Below, one piece after another: positions 1 through 5,641 of a DNA stretch of 22,317 nt (its first letter is position 1; every line of letters starts with the position of its first letter). The DNA comes from a virus. The stretch is taken from positions 1 to 22,317 of IMG/VR virus record IMGVR_UViG_3300009790_000083, one strand, 5' to 3'. Below the pieces are notes generated by a model, which saw nothing but the letters and a program-made list of their open reading frames with translations, was not told the DNA's origin and did no database searches. The position numbers and the translations under genes were made by a program.

Positions 1-10
1 GGGATCAACT

Positions 11-145
11 ATGATTAAAAGAGTTATATCAATGCAAGAATATGTAAATGATGTTTATACTCGTATCAACGAATTTAAGTACGTTGATAATAACGTAGAT
101 CACTCAAATGTGCCACAATTTGTATCAAACTACAAGGAGGATTAA
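11..145 (+). CDS. Small hypothetical protein (44 aa)
   Basis: A short open frame from ATG 11 to TAA 143-145 encodes 44 residues beginning MIKRVISMQEYVNDV and ending VSNYKED. I do not recognise a family. Its last codons contain the AAGGAGG Shine-Dalgarno sequence of the next gene, and only one base separates its stop from that gene's ATG, so the two look translationally coupled. A later ATG at 32 would remove seven residues. The gene upstream of the window may end in the first bases, since both other frames stop at 12-14 or 16-18, overlapping this start. The protein is charged, with no obvious membrane segment. Support is only tight packing and composition. Confidence 0.5.
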   Translation: MIKRVISMQEYVNDVYTRINEFKYVDNNVDHSNVPQFVSNYKED

Positions 146-146
146 C

Positions 147-311
147 ATGAGAGTAACTAAACAACAACTCAAAGATTGTCTTCATTGTATTGCAACAACT
201 AAACAGCAATATGATGGTGTTAATGCTCAAGAATTGCAAGAGACTTGGGACGCTATTTCACAAATAGTATATCAATCTAACCCTAATAAAAAGTATTTTG
301 AGGTAAATTAA
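147..311 (+). CDS. Small hypothetical protein (54 aa)
   Basis: Encodes 54 residues starting MRVTKQQLKDCLHC. The frame is open further upstream to an ATG at 108, but I choose ATG 147 because a perfect AAGGAGG (134-140) lies six bases before it, and because the longer version would overlap the preceding small gene by 38 bases. The predicted protein is hydrophilic, probably helical, and has two cysteines near the N-terminus (CLHC). No family is recognised. The next gene starts one base after this stop, so this belongs to a tightly packed run of small phage genes. Confidence 0.7.
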   Translation: MRVTKQQLKDCLHCIATTKQQYDGVNAQELQETWDAISQIVYQSNPNKKYFEVN

Positions 312-312
312 C

Positions 313-540
313 ATGTTTAAATCTGAAACATTTGGTAGAATTTTCTGGGTTGATGATAACAACGATTTCAAATCTTGCCCACAAAATATAGACGGAACAG
401 GTGATTTTACCTGTGAAGATTATGTTTGTGACTGGACAGATTGGGAGGGCGTAGATATGGATAAACTCTTTAATATTCATCAATCATGTGTACTTAACAA
501 GAACAATTACGCTGGTTCATTAACTATCAATGGGGTGTAA
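313..540 (+). CDS. Small hypothetical protein (75 aa), acidic, Trp/Cys-rich
   Basis: Encodes 75 residues starting MFKSETFGRIFWVDD. The start lies one base after the upstream stop, with GAGG at 299-302 as a likely ribosome binding site. The protein is acidic, has several tryptophans (including a DWTDWEG stretch) and four cysteines, and has no membrane segment. It resembles the many small conserved proteins of unknown role in T4-like cyanophages, but I cannot name a domain. A weak terminator-like hairpin follows, so it may be the last gene of its transcript. Confidence 0.65.
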   Translation: MFKSETFGRIFWVDDNNDFKSCPQNIDGTGDFTCEDYVCDWTDWEGVDMDKLFNIHQSCVLNKNNYAGSLTINGV

Positions 541-553
541 TTATCCCACTAAA

Positions 554-578
554 TGTGGTTAGTCGCCACGATTTTTTT
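554..578 (+). terminator. Weak terminator-like hairpin
   Basis: GTGG at 555-558 pairs with CCAC at 566-569, extended by G-T wobbles on both sides (554/570 and 559/565). A run of seven T begins at 572. The stem is short, so termination may be partial. It sits in the 52-base gap between two small genes, the right place for a terminator. Confidence 0.4.
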
Positions 579-592
579 CACTAATTAACATT

Positions 593-910
593 ATGCCAGA
601 GGTAATTATCACCCCTGATATACATACAACAGAGAAATCTTCACCTATGCCAGTATATCGAGATTACGAAATCACTATTAATTTGAATGAATTAGTAGAG
701 CATACTATCCCCTTATGTGATGTTAGACATCCTGACCATTGTTTAACATCAGAGCAGATAGATGAACTTGCCCATGATCTACGAGGATCATTAGATTTCG
801 ACCCTATCTTTCAACAAGCAAAACAAATTATCGGTGAGTATGTTAAAAAGAGTGGTGCAGAATTGCCATCTAATAATGTTAATTATTCGACAGATTTGCA
901 CTACAATTAA
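593..910 (+). CDS. Hypothetical protein (105 aa)
   Basis: Encodes 105 residues starting MPEVIITPDIHTTEK. No clear Shine-Dalgarno sequence precedes the ATG, which is common in these phages. The central part (about residues 22-80) looks like a mixed alpha/beta domain with two cysteines and a histidine close together (LCDVRHPDHC), which could bind a metal, but this is only a guess from composition. The stop overlaps the next ATG by one base (TAATG), implying coupling. No family is recognised. An internal ATG at residue 19 is a possible alternative start. Confidence 0.6.
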   Translation: MPEVIITPDIHTTEKSSPMPVYRDYEITINLNELVEHTIPLCDVRHPDHCLTSEQIDELAHDLRGSLDFDPIFQQAKQIIGEYVKKSGAELPSNNVNYSTDLHYN

Positions 911-1143
911 TGTCTCACCCTATCCTAATTCCCTGGAATATATTAACAACGGGATTTGATAGTTATGCCCACCAATTTAACAACAACGACACTATGACTT
1001 ACCTTGATTTGTTAACAGAACTTGAAAATCTTCCTGAAGAAGAGTTACTTAAACCAGTACAAGTTTATGATGAAGATGTTAACGACTTTTCTAATGTGAG
1101 GCGAATAACTAATAAGAATGGTAGTACGAATTTAATCATCTAA
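910..1143 (+). CDS. Small hypothetical protein (77 aa; possibly 49 aa)
   Basis: Encodes 77 residues from ATG 910, which overlaps the upstream stop by one base. An internal ATG at 994 would give a 49-residue protein starting MTYLDLLTELENLPEEEL, which reads like the N-terminus of a common small phage protein type (a helix followed by a valine-rich strand, KPVQVYDEDVNDF). I keep the longer start because of the TAATG overlap, but the shorter one is quite possible. Function is unknown. The stop codon lies inside a CTAAATA motif that may serve as a late promoter for the next gene. Confidence 0.55.
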   Translation: MSHPILIPWNILTTGFDSYAHQFNNNDTMTYLDLLTELENLPEEELLKPVQVYDEDVNDFSNVRRITNKNGSTNLII

Positions 1144-1146
1144 ATA
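1140..1146 (+). promoter_or_regulatory. Possible T4-type late promoter (CTAAATA)
   Basis: CTAAATA resembles the -10-only late promoter of T4-like phages (TATAAATA in T4, with C/ATAAATA-like variants reported in cyanophages). It overlaps the stop codon of the upstream gene and lies 20 bases before the next ATG. In AT-rich DNA such a 7-mer arises easily, so support is weak. Confidence 0.3.
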
Positions 1147-1165
1147 TCATTTTACCCTTACTAAT

Positions 1166-1444
1166 ATGAAGTACAAAGAGTTTAAAAAGGGTCAAAAGAT
1201 TAAATGGAAAGATGAAATCGGAGAGGTTAATTTTATCGACAAAATGTATATAACTATTACATTACGTAGATGGAAGAAATCCCCAGAATTAGCAGAACAT
1301 TCTTGTTATCCTTATGGCGAAGTTAACCTATTATGTAATAACAAATACTGGGATGATTTGGAGTTGTTAAATGATACGGAAGAGAAGGAAATTGCATCCG
1401 CTATGTATAAATCACAGGAGGGAAGATATGAGGATGTTCAATGA
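1166..1444 (+). CDS. Hypothetical protein (92 aa), lysine-rich
   Basis: Encodes 92 residues starting MKYKEFKKGQKIKWK. The first 60 residues alternate charged and hydrophobic residues (GQKIKWKDEIGEVNFID, then MYITITLRRW), which suggests a small beta-barrel of SH3-like type. The C-terminus is acidic and helical. I cannot assign a family. Its stop overlaps the next ATG (ATGA at 1441-1444), and GAGGA at 1430-1434 near its end is the likely binding site for that gene. Confidence 0.6.
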   Translation: MKYKEFKKGQKIKWKDEIGEVNFIDKMYITITLRRWKKSPELAEHSCYPYGEVNLLCNNKYWDDLELLNDTEEKEIASAMYKSQEGRYEDVQ

Positions 1445-1581
1445 TAAATAACGAGAACAAAGAGTATGACTTAAATGTTACTCACGGAGAACAAATTGAT
1501 AAGGTATTCTTAATACTTAAGGAGTTAATTATTCTTAAGTGGGAGTATATCAGAAAACATAGATTATGGGTTACTAAATGA
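1441..1581 (+). CDS. Small hypothetical protein (46 aa)
   Basis: Encodes 46 residues starting MINNENKEYDLNV. ATG 1441 overlaps the upstream stop by four bases and is preceded by GAGGA with a six-base spacing, good evidence that it is translated. The C-terminal half (IDKVFLILKELIILKWEYIR) looks like one amphipathic or weakly hydrophobic helix with a basic end. No family is recognised. The TTTTCCACA box cluster begins four bases after its stop. Confidence 0.5.
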   Translation: MINNENKEYDLNVTHGEQIDKVFLILKELIILKWEYIRKHRLWVTK

Positions 1582-1584
1582 TAC

Positions 1585-1679
1585 TTTTCCACAGGTAATC
1601 GTCTTTTTGTGGAAAACAATTAAATGGTTAAATAAACTATGTTAAGTGTTAATTACCTTGTGGAAATCCCTGTGGAAAA
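1585..1679. promoter_or_regulatory. Cluster of TTTTCCACA (DnaA-box-like) motifs
   Basis: Three exact copies of the 9-mer TTTTCCACA lie within 95 bases: 1585-1593 on the plus strand, and 1608-1616 and 1671-1679 on the minus strand. A fourth near-copy (8 of 9) lies at 1659-1667 on the minus strand. TTTTCCACA matches, as I recall, the DnaA box described for cyanobacterial origins. The first and last copies extend to an 11-bp inverted pair (TTTTCCACAGG / CCTGTGGAAAA). The first two could also form a 9-bp hairpin with a 14-base loop. An AT-rich tract and a strong promoter follow. Possible roles are a replication origin, host DnaA binding, or control of the promoter at 1738. The two rightmost copies fall within a possible 48-codon frame. 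Confidence 0.5.
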
Positions 1680-1785
1680 TGTACTCTTAGCACGTAATCT
1701 ACCGACTGTCAATGTATATGAGAAAATCGCAATATTCTTGACAAATTATCATAAATCGCTTATAATTAACCTTGTGAGAGGTTAA
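1639..1785 (+). CDS. Possible small protein (48 aa), doubtful
   Basis: An open frame of 48 codons starts MLSVNYLVEIPVENV and ends SLIINLVRG. It has no Shine-Dalgarno sequence, contains two of the DnaA-like boxes (which encode the repeated VE residues) and contains the whole sigma70 promoter at 1738-1766. The amino-acid mix is plausible for a small protein, so it cannot be excluded. I consider the stretch more likely to be regulatory DNA with a chance open frame. Confidence 0.25.
   Translation: MLSVNYLVEIPVENVLLARNLPTVNVYEKIAIFLTNYHKSLIINLVRG
1738..1766 (+). promoter_or_regulatory. Consensus sigma70 promoter
   Basis: TTGACA at 1738-1743 and TATAAT at 1761-1766 are both perfect consensus hexamers with a 17-base spacer. 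This is the ideal arrangement for host sigma70-type RNA polymerase, as used by early genes of T4-like phages. Transcription should start near 1773. It would read the genes at 1801 and 2066 and stop at the terminator at 2306-2333. Confidence 0.8.
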
Positions 1786-1800
1786 ACAATCGTATGGCAA

Positions 1801-1986
1801 ATGCAGTATCTAATTGAAGATGAACAGGGCAAATTGCATGGGACATTTGAGTCAGTAACTGACCTCGAATTATACATGGACGGTGTTAGAAACTCTAGGG
1901 GAGATAGGTATAAAGAATTACCTAGATTTTCATGTTTCGATTATATCAAGTCAATTGGATGGCATATGACAATCAAGGACAGTTGA
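1801..1986 (+). CDS. Small hypothetical protein (61 aa), first gene after early promoter
   Basis: Encodes 61 residues starting MQYLIEDEQGKLHGTF. It begins about 28 bases after the expected transcription start of the sigma70 promoter, so it is probably expressed early. GAGAGG at 1776-1781 is rather distant for a ribosome binding site; it fits better the ATG at 1794, which opens only a seven-codon frame. The N-terminus (YLIEDEQGKLHGTFESVTDL) reads as a small beta-hairpin plus helix. No family is recognised. It is followed by a 79-base gap before the next gene. Confidence 0.6.
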   Translation: MQYLIEDEQGKLHGTFESVTDLELYMDGVRNSRGDRYKELPRFSCFDYIKSIGWHMTIKDS

Positions 1987-2065
1987 CAAACTGGCACAGG
2001 CAATGTATGCAATAGGGGTTGAATGCACTATAATAAGTGTATAACAAACAAAGGATCATTACCAA

Positions 2066-2296
2066 ATGAAACTAACACCAATTGCTGCTAATCAGAACGA
2101 AGTTACTATCAACGACGGAACTCAAATCTTCTTCAGTTATAGAACACCAGTTGCAGCATATTTACCTTCTGAAGGTTATGTTAGGACATCTAAATTCTGG
2201 TCAGTTACTACATCTCGCCACATAAATAAGTGGTTGAAAAATGTTACAAACGTGACAGAGATTGACCAGTCAGTTCTTGACAATCTAGCAGCATGA
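2066..2296 (+). CDS. Small conserved phage protein (76 aa), likely DUF8033-type
   Basis: Encodes 76 residues. AAGGA at 2051-2055 is the probable ribosome binding site. The sequence pattern matches a small protein type common in T4-like cyanophages: an N-terminal beta segment (PIAANQNEVTINDG), then FFSYRTPVAAYL, then a TTSRHINKWL motif. I believe this family is catalogued as DUF8033, from memory, and its function is unknown. It is the last gene of the short early-type unit started by the promoter at 1738, and a strong intrinsic terminator begins nine bases after its stop. A TATAAT at 2029-2034 lies upstream without a good -35 partner. Confidence 0.8.
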   Translation: MKLTPIAANQNEVTINDGTQIFFSYRTPVAAYLPSEGYVRTSKFWSVTTSRHINKWLKNVTNVTEIDQSVLDNLAA

Positions 2297-2305
2297 TTGT
2301 ATAAT

Positions 2306-2333
2306 GGGAGTAACAACAATTACTCCCTTTTTT
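2306..2333 (+). terminator. Strong intrinsic terminator
   Basis: GGGAGTAA (2306-2313) pairs perfectly with TTACTCCC (2320-2327) around a six-base loop, directly followed by six T (2328-2333). This is a textbook Rho-independent terminator closing the unit that starts at the sigma70 promoter. It should also insulate the late structural genes downstream from early transcription. Confidence 0.9.
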
Positions 2334-2412
2334 ATGCCCCAAAGTAACATCCAAGGACAGTTAATTACATGTACTAAATGTTAATTAGTGCCCCTAATCA
2401 TTAAATATAATA

Positions 2413-2419
2413 ATAAATA
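2413..2419 (+). promoter_or_regulatory. Possible T4-type late promoter (ATAAATA)
   Basis: ATAAATA within AATAATAAATAG resembles the T4-like late promoter core. It lies in the only long non-coding gap after the terminator, upstream of the run of genes leading into the virion genes, where a late start would be expected. The rest of the 2334-2556 gap shows an AACC/GGTT mini-hairpin near 2490 and a poly-A tract before the 2557 gene, but no RNA gene that I can recognise. Confidence 0.4.
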
Positions 2420-2470
2420 GTCGAAATCGCAGTGTATGACTGGGATGTTTCATGTTATGCGGCCCATATT

Positions 2471-2533
2471 ATGCCTTTCACTACCCTAACCTACAAAGGT
2501 TCCCAAACGCAAGTGATATATAAAAATTTTTAA
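2471..2533 (+). CDS. Possible 20-aa peptide with LTYKG motif, doubtful
   Basis: A 20-codon frame reads MPFTTLTYKGSQTQVIYKNF. The LTYKG element recalls the LTYRG repeats of small DUF4278-type proteins found in cyanobacteria and cyanophages. The same frame is open upstream to about 2417 without an ATG, though a GTG exists at 2432. There is no Shine-Dalgarno sequence. It may be a remnant of such a gene or chance. Confidence 0.25.
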   Translation: MPFTTLTYKGSQTQVIYKNF

Positions 2534-2556
2534 AAAAAATTCTCAGGAAAAAAACC

Positions 2557-2772
2557 ATGACACCTACTTTTCGCCAAGACACTCAAGATGATCGCACATG
2601 GGTATTAGAACAGTTAATTAAGTATGAGGGAGGTCTTGATAATCGAATGTATGAGTGTGCCACTAGATGTGTAGATTGGAATATTATAAATGATGTTAAG
2701 GATGTTATTAAAACTTGGGAAGATTATAAAACTAAGTTCCCTTCTAGTATCCCTATTAGTAATCGATTATGA
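2557..2772 (+). CDS. Small hypothetical protein (71 aa)
   Basis: Encodes 71 residues starting MTPTFRQDTQDDRTW. AGGA at 2545-2548 lies eight bases before the ATG, a good ribosome binding site. The protein looks all-helical with acidic and aromatic residues and two cysteines (ECATRC). I recognise no family. It is the first gene after the non-coding gap with a late-promoter-like motif, and probably heads the transcript leading into the virion genes. Confidence 0.65.
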   Translation: MTPTFRQDTQDDRTWVLEQLIKYEGGLDNRMYECATRCVDWNIINDVKDVIKTWEDYKTKFPSSIPISNRL

Positions 2773-2781
2773 AAACTGAAT

Positions 2782-2940
2782 ATGTCAAAACGCTTTACAT
2801 TAACTATCCAAGAAGACGAGTATGGTGATCCTATCATTTACTTACCTAATGAAGTAATAGAAGAATTAGACTGGACAATTAATGATACTTTGGAGTATAA
2901 TACAGACAATGACGCTCTTAATCTAAAACGAGATGGGTAA
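2782..2940 (+). CDS. AbrB/SpoVT-like small protein (52 aa)
   Basis: Encodes 52 residues starting MSKRFTLTIQEDEYG. The pattern of a beta strand, then IIYLPNEVIEELDWTIND, then a second strand (LEYNTDNDALNLKR) matches the swapped-hairpin AbrB/MazE/SpoVT fold: a proline followed by a helix, a tryptophan, then a turn with D-T-L-E. Small proteins of this type are common in T4-like cyanophages; bacterial members bind DNA as dimers. Its role here is unknown, and DNA binding is inferred from the fold only. It starts nine bases after the previous stop and its end overlaps the next gene by eight bases. It is too short for usual ORF cut-offs. Confidence 0.65.
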   Translation: MSKRFTLTIQEDEYGDPIIYLPNEVIEELDWTINDTLEYNTDNDALNLKRDG

Positions 2941-3241
2941 ACTAAAAGAAAAAGTAATGGAGAATGATATCTCTAAAGCATTATTATCAATTAACGATGT
3001 GTTATTGGCACTTGGTAAGCGTATTGAAGACTTAGAAAAGTACGTTTCAGAGTTACCTACCCCTGATAAGACATATTATCAACCAAAAGGGTATGAAGAA
3101 TACTTAAATATTAAGGGGAACTATGATGAGATATATCGTAGAATAACCGAATTGGAAGGTATGTCACATAAAGCACCTTCTACAGATCATGGTAAACGAC
3201 TTACTGCTCTAGAGGAAAAGATAGATGGGATGCAATCTTAA
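2933..3241 (+). CDS. Coiled-coil hypothetical protein (102 aa)
   Basis: Encodes 102 residues starting MGKLKEKVMENDISK. Residues 10-45 (ALLSINDVLLALGKRIEDLE) and 68-100 (IYRRITELEG, GKRLTALEEKIDGM) show heptad-like spacing of leucine and isoleucine, suggesting two coiled-coil helices around a tyrosine-rich linker. It overlaps the upstream gene by eight bases and the large virion gene downstream by 17, so it may be co-translated with, and possibly assemble with, that product. An ATG at 2957 would remove eight residues. No specific family is recognised. Confidence 0.7.
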   Translation: MGKLKEKVMENDISKALLSINDVLLALGKRIEDLEKYVSELPTPDKTYYQPKGYEEYLNIKGNYDEIYRRITELEGMSHKAPSTDHGKRLTALEEKIDGMQS

Positions 3242-5639
3242 TAACGATAATGATACAAGTAGTTGTATTAGGTATCAAGCACCATCTGGGTCAGGAGGTG
3301 TTACTACAGAGTTTACTGAGTACCCAACACATGTATCACGAACAGGGAATTATAATATTTTAAACAGAGAAGGTATTGCAGTAATGTATCCTTCTATAGA
3401 AGTTTATACAGGTGGTAGTACATACTTTCCTACCAGTGCTAATTGTGGAAAACCTACTCGACCTGCACAGTTTGATAGTGATTATGTCTTTGCATATGAT
3501 AACTACCCTACTGGGTTATCTTTTGACATGGGTGTATCAGATAGTTATTTTTGCTATTTGTACGATACATCTGATGATCAGGGTGTAATTGGACGACCTT
3601 GTTATCATATTGAGGATCAGTTTTCAGTTACTAGTAACAATGATGGTTCTCCTGGTGGAGGTACAGTAGGTTCAAGTGAGTGTTTTCCTTGTAGTGGATT
3701 TACGTGTACCCCCGCAAGCACCACATTAACTTATACTACTGGGAAGAATGGTCTTGAACCTGCTCTAGGAGACGATCCTGAGTGTCCTCATCCGAATGTA
3801 TGGGGAATTGGTACCTCAAGTAATAAATTGATGTTCTCGTACGATAGTTTATCGACTACTCAACCTGATGGAGTATCTGATTTTAGTCTATCTTATGATG
3901 GTGTAACCTATACTGACGTGTGGGAAGAAGACCAAGCGGTATCCACACCTTATACGACTACTCAAAACCCTCCATACCAAAGTGGCGACGAGACGTTCGA
4001 TGACTTTCAAATCTATGATTTAAACAGTGGTACTCAAACTGGGTTTAGAATTAAGGTAAGAATTAAGGCAGTATATGACGATAGTGGTGCATCTACAGTA
4101 TTCTCAGGTACTTCATGGGAAGTATTAGAGATATTATCACCTGGTGCTAACTATAACGTTAATACTGTATTCCCTTTAACATATACTCACACCCTTCCTG
4201 ATAACTCAACTGCTACATTAACTGTTAATTTAAAAGTAACTGCTGTTGCCCCACAACCATCTGTAGCAGGTCAAACTAATTTTGATGTTCTATTAATAGG
4301 TGATACCCTTAATGGGCATACTATAAAATATGTTTGGCATAGTGATTTGGACAATTTTCCGTATCATGTACTATATGTGGACGGAAATGGTAGTAATTTC
4401 ACTAAGGACACACAATATACGTCTAGTAGGGGTAATGTAATTACCGCAAAAGCAGGAAAAGGTATAGCAGATAGAGCAGCGTTGGTTGGAATGTATGAAT
4501 TTCTAGAAAAATCAACGCAATATGTTACTGTAGACGTAGATAAGAACGCACCAGACATCTTTAATCTATTACAACAACCAGAAGTTACACCTACACTCAC
4601 AAATGGAGTAATTACTGATCTTACTATAGTCAGTGGAGGATCTGGATGGGCTAGTTATAATCGTACTCCTCAAGTTGTGATATCACCCCCGTTGATCACC
4701 ACAGGTACTCAAGCAACTTGTAAGGCAGAATTTACTGGTGGAGTGTTAACTGCTATAAAAGTAGACATACCTGGAAGTGGATATTCGTCTACAAACCTCC
4801 CACAAATCTATGTAACTAACGTTCATAAGGAAACTACTACTGTTTTAGAGAATGATGCGTATATTCCCGATGAATTTGAGAAATTTAAGAAGGATATTTA
4901 CGATAATATACCTGGATTAGACTTCCAAGCGGATGATTTAGCGAAATTAGAGGCTACACACATGACTCAGAAGGAAAAAACCATTGTAAATGACTTTGAT
5001 CCTTCTTATAAAGTAAAATTAGACACTAATAGGAACAGAGTTGACAAATTACCGCAACGAAAATACGCAAAATCAAAGACACAGCACTTATATGAGAAAA
5101 CTGAGGTCAAACATACCTTAGATAGTATTAAAGACATTGAAGAATTGCCTAATTCTTACATTGATTTGATGCAAAAGAACCAAATTGATGATAATAATGC
5201 GTATAGAAGGAAAGATATTGCCGATATTACGCAGGAAACCGTACCTGATGTTACAGTTCACCGTGAAAGTTACGTAGAAACCGTACAAGGTACCATGTCT
5301 GATCTTCCTTATTCCTCACAATACACAAAATACCTCATGAGGCAGTACAGACCTGATACGAGAAGTGTTATAGATATAAATGTAACTCTATCTTGCACTC
5401 CTGTTAACGCAGGTTGTTCACATTTTGCTTGTAGTGCTCCTGCAGGTTCCACTGGAGGTACGACTGATAACGGAGATGGTACTTCAACTACCATATCTTA
5501 TCAAATGTCTGGACTATTAGGTGACGGTTGTAAGGCATGGACTGCAACTGGTACCATGAAAATGTGGAATGAGTATACCAATCAACGGAATACTTGGAAA
5601 AGTGCAGTAACTTTAAACGGAAATCCCTATAATCCTTAA
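3225..5639 (+). CDS. Putative virion structural protein (804 aa), cysteine-rich
   Basis: Encodes 804 residues from ATG 3225, preceded by AGAGGA (3211-3216) at an eight-base spacing; it overlaps the previous gene by 17 bases. Composition is typical of phage tail or fibre proteins: rich in Thr, Ser, Gly, Tyr and Asp, with no signal peptide. Residues about 300-345 and 455-520 hold beta repeats with G-A-N-Y, G-G-S-G-W and G-S-G-Y turns, the same repeat type as in the giant protein at 10071. Residues about 540-680 are charged and helical (a stalk or linker). A C-terminal beta domain holds four cysteines (SCTPVNAGCSHFAC and GDGC). About a dozen cysteines occur overall, many for a cytoplasmically assembled protein. 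Placed directly before a PAAR protein and near gp25/gp6, it is probably a baseplate or tail-tip component. I see no lysozyme or gp5 OB-fold motif. Confidence 0.75.
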   Translation: MGCNLNNDNDTSSCIRYQAPSGSGGVTTEFTEYPTHVSRTGNYNILNREGIAVMYPSIEVYTGGSTYFPTSANCGKPTRPAQFDSDYVFAYDNYPTGLSFDMGVSDSYFCYLYDTSDDQGVIGRPCYHIEDQFSVTSNNDGSPGGGTVGSSECFPCSGFTCTPASTTLTYTTGKNGLEPALGDDPECPHPNVWGIGTSSNKLMFSYDSLSTTQPDGVSDFSLSYDGVTYTDVWEEDQAVSTPYTTTQNPPYQSGDETFDDFQIYDLNSGTQTGFRIKVRIKAVYDDSGASTVFSGTSWEVLEILSPGANYNVNTVFPLTYTHTLPDNSTATLTVNLKVTAVAPQPSVAGQTNFDVLLIGDTLNGHTIKYVWHSDLDNFPYHVLYVDGNGSNFTKDTQYTSSRGNVITAKAGKGIADRAALVGMYEFLEKSTQYVTVDVDKNAPDIFNLLQQPEVTPTLTNGVITDLTIVSGGSGWASYNRTPQVVISPPLITTGTQATCKAEFTGGVLTAIKVDIPGSGYSSTNLPQIYVTNVHKETTTVLENDAYIPDEFEKFKKDIYDNIPGLDFQADDLAKLEATHMTQKEKTIVNDFDPSYKVKLDTNRNRVDKLPQRKYAKSKTQHLYEKTEVKHTLDSIKDIEELPNSYIDLMQKNQIDDNNAYRRKDIADITQETVPDVTVHRESYVETVQGTMSDLPYSSQYTKYLMRQYRPDTRSVIDINVTLSCTPVNAGCSHFACSAPAGSTGGTTDNGDGTSTTISYQMSGLLGDGCKAWTATGTMKMWNEYTNQRNTWKSAVTLNGNPYNP

Positions 5640-5641
5640 AA

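Noticed and set aside
1-18. Possible 3' end of an upstream gene
   Set aside because: Two frames stop within the first 18 bases (TGA 12-14 overlapping ATG 11, or TAA 16-18). Either could end a neighbouring gene, but so few codons give no evidence.
108-146. Upstream start for the 147-311 gene
   Set aside because: ATG 108 is in frame but overlaps the preceding small gene and lacks a ribosome binding site, while ATG 147 follows a perfect AAGGAGG.
1983-2034. Second sigma70 promoter before the 2066 gene
   Set aside because: TTGACA at 1983-1988 has only TATGCA at the correct 17-base spacing, and TATAAT at 2029-2034 has no -35 match. Either half alone is weak.
2421-2530. tRNA or small RNA gene in the gap
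   Set aside because: GGTTCCC near 2498 recalls a T-loop, but no acceptor stem, anticodon arm or D-arm can be built around it.
3444-3452. Further DnaA-like box TGTGGAAAA
   Set aside because: A single copy within coding sequence of the 804-residue protein; consistent with chance and not part of the cluster.
4364-4600. Minus-strand frame of 78 codons
   Set aside because: Lies wholly inside the 804-residue virion gene; the plus-strand frame has clear domain structure, so this is a shadow.
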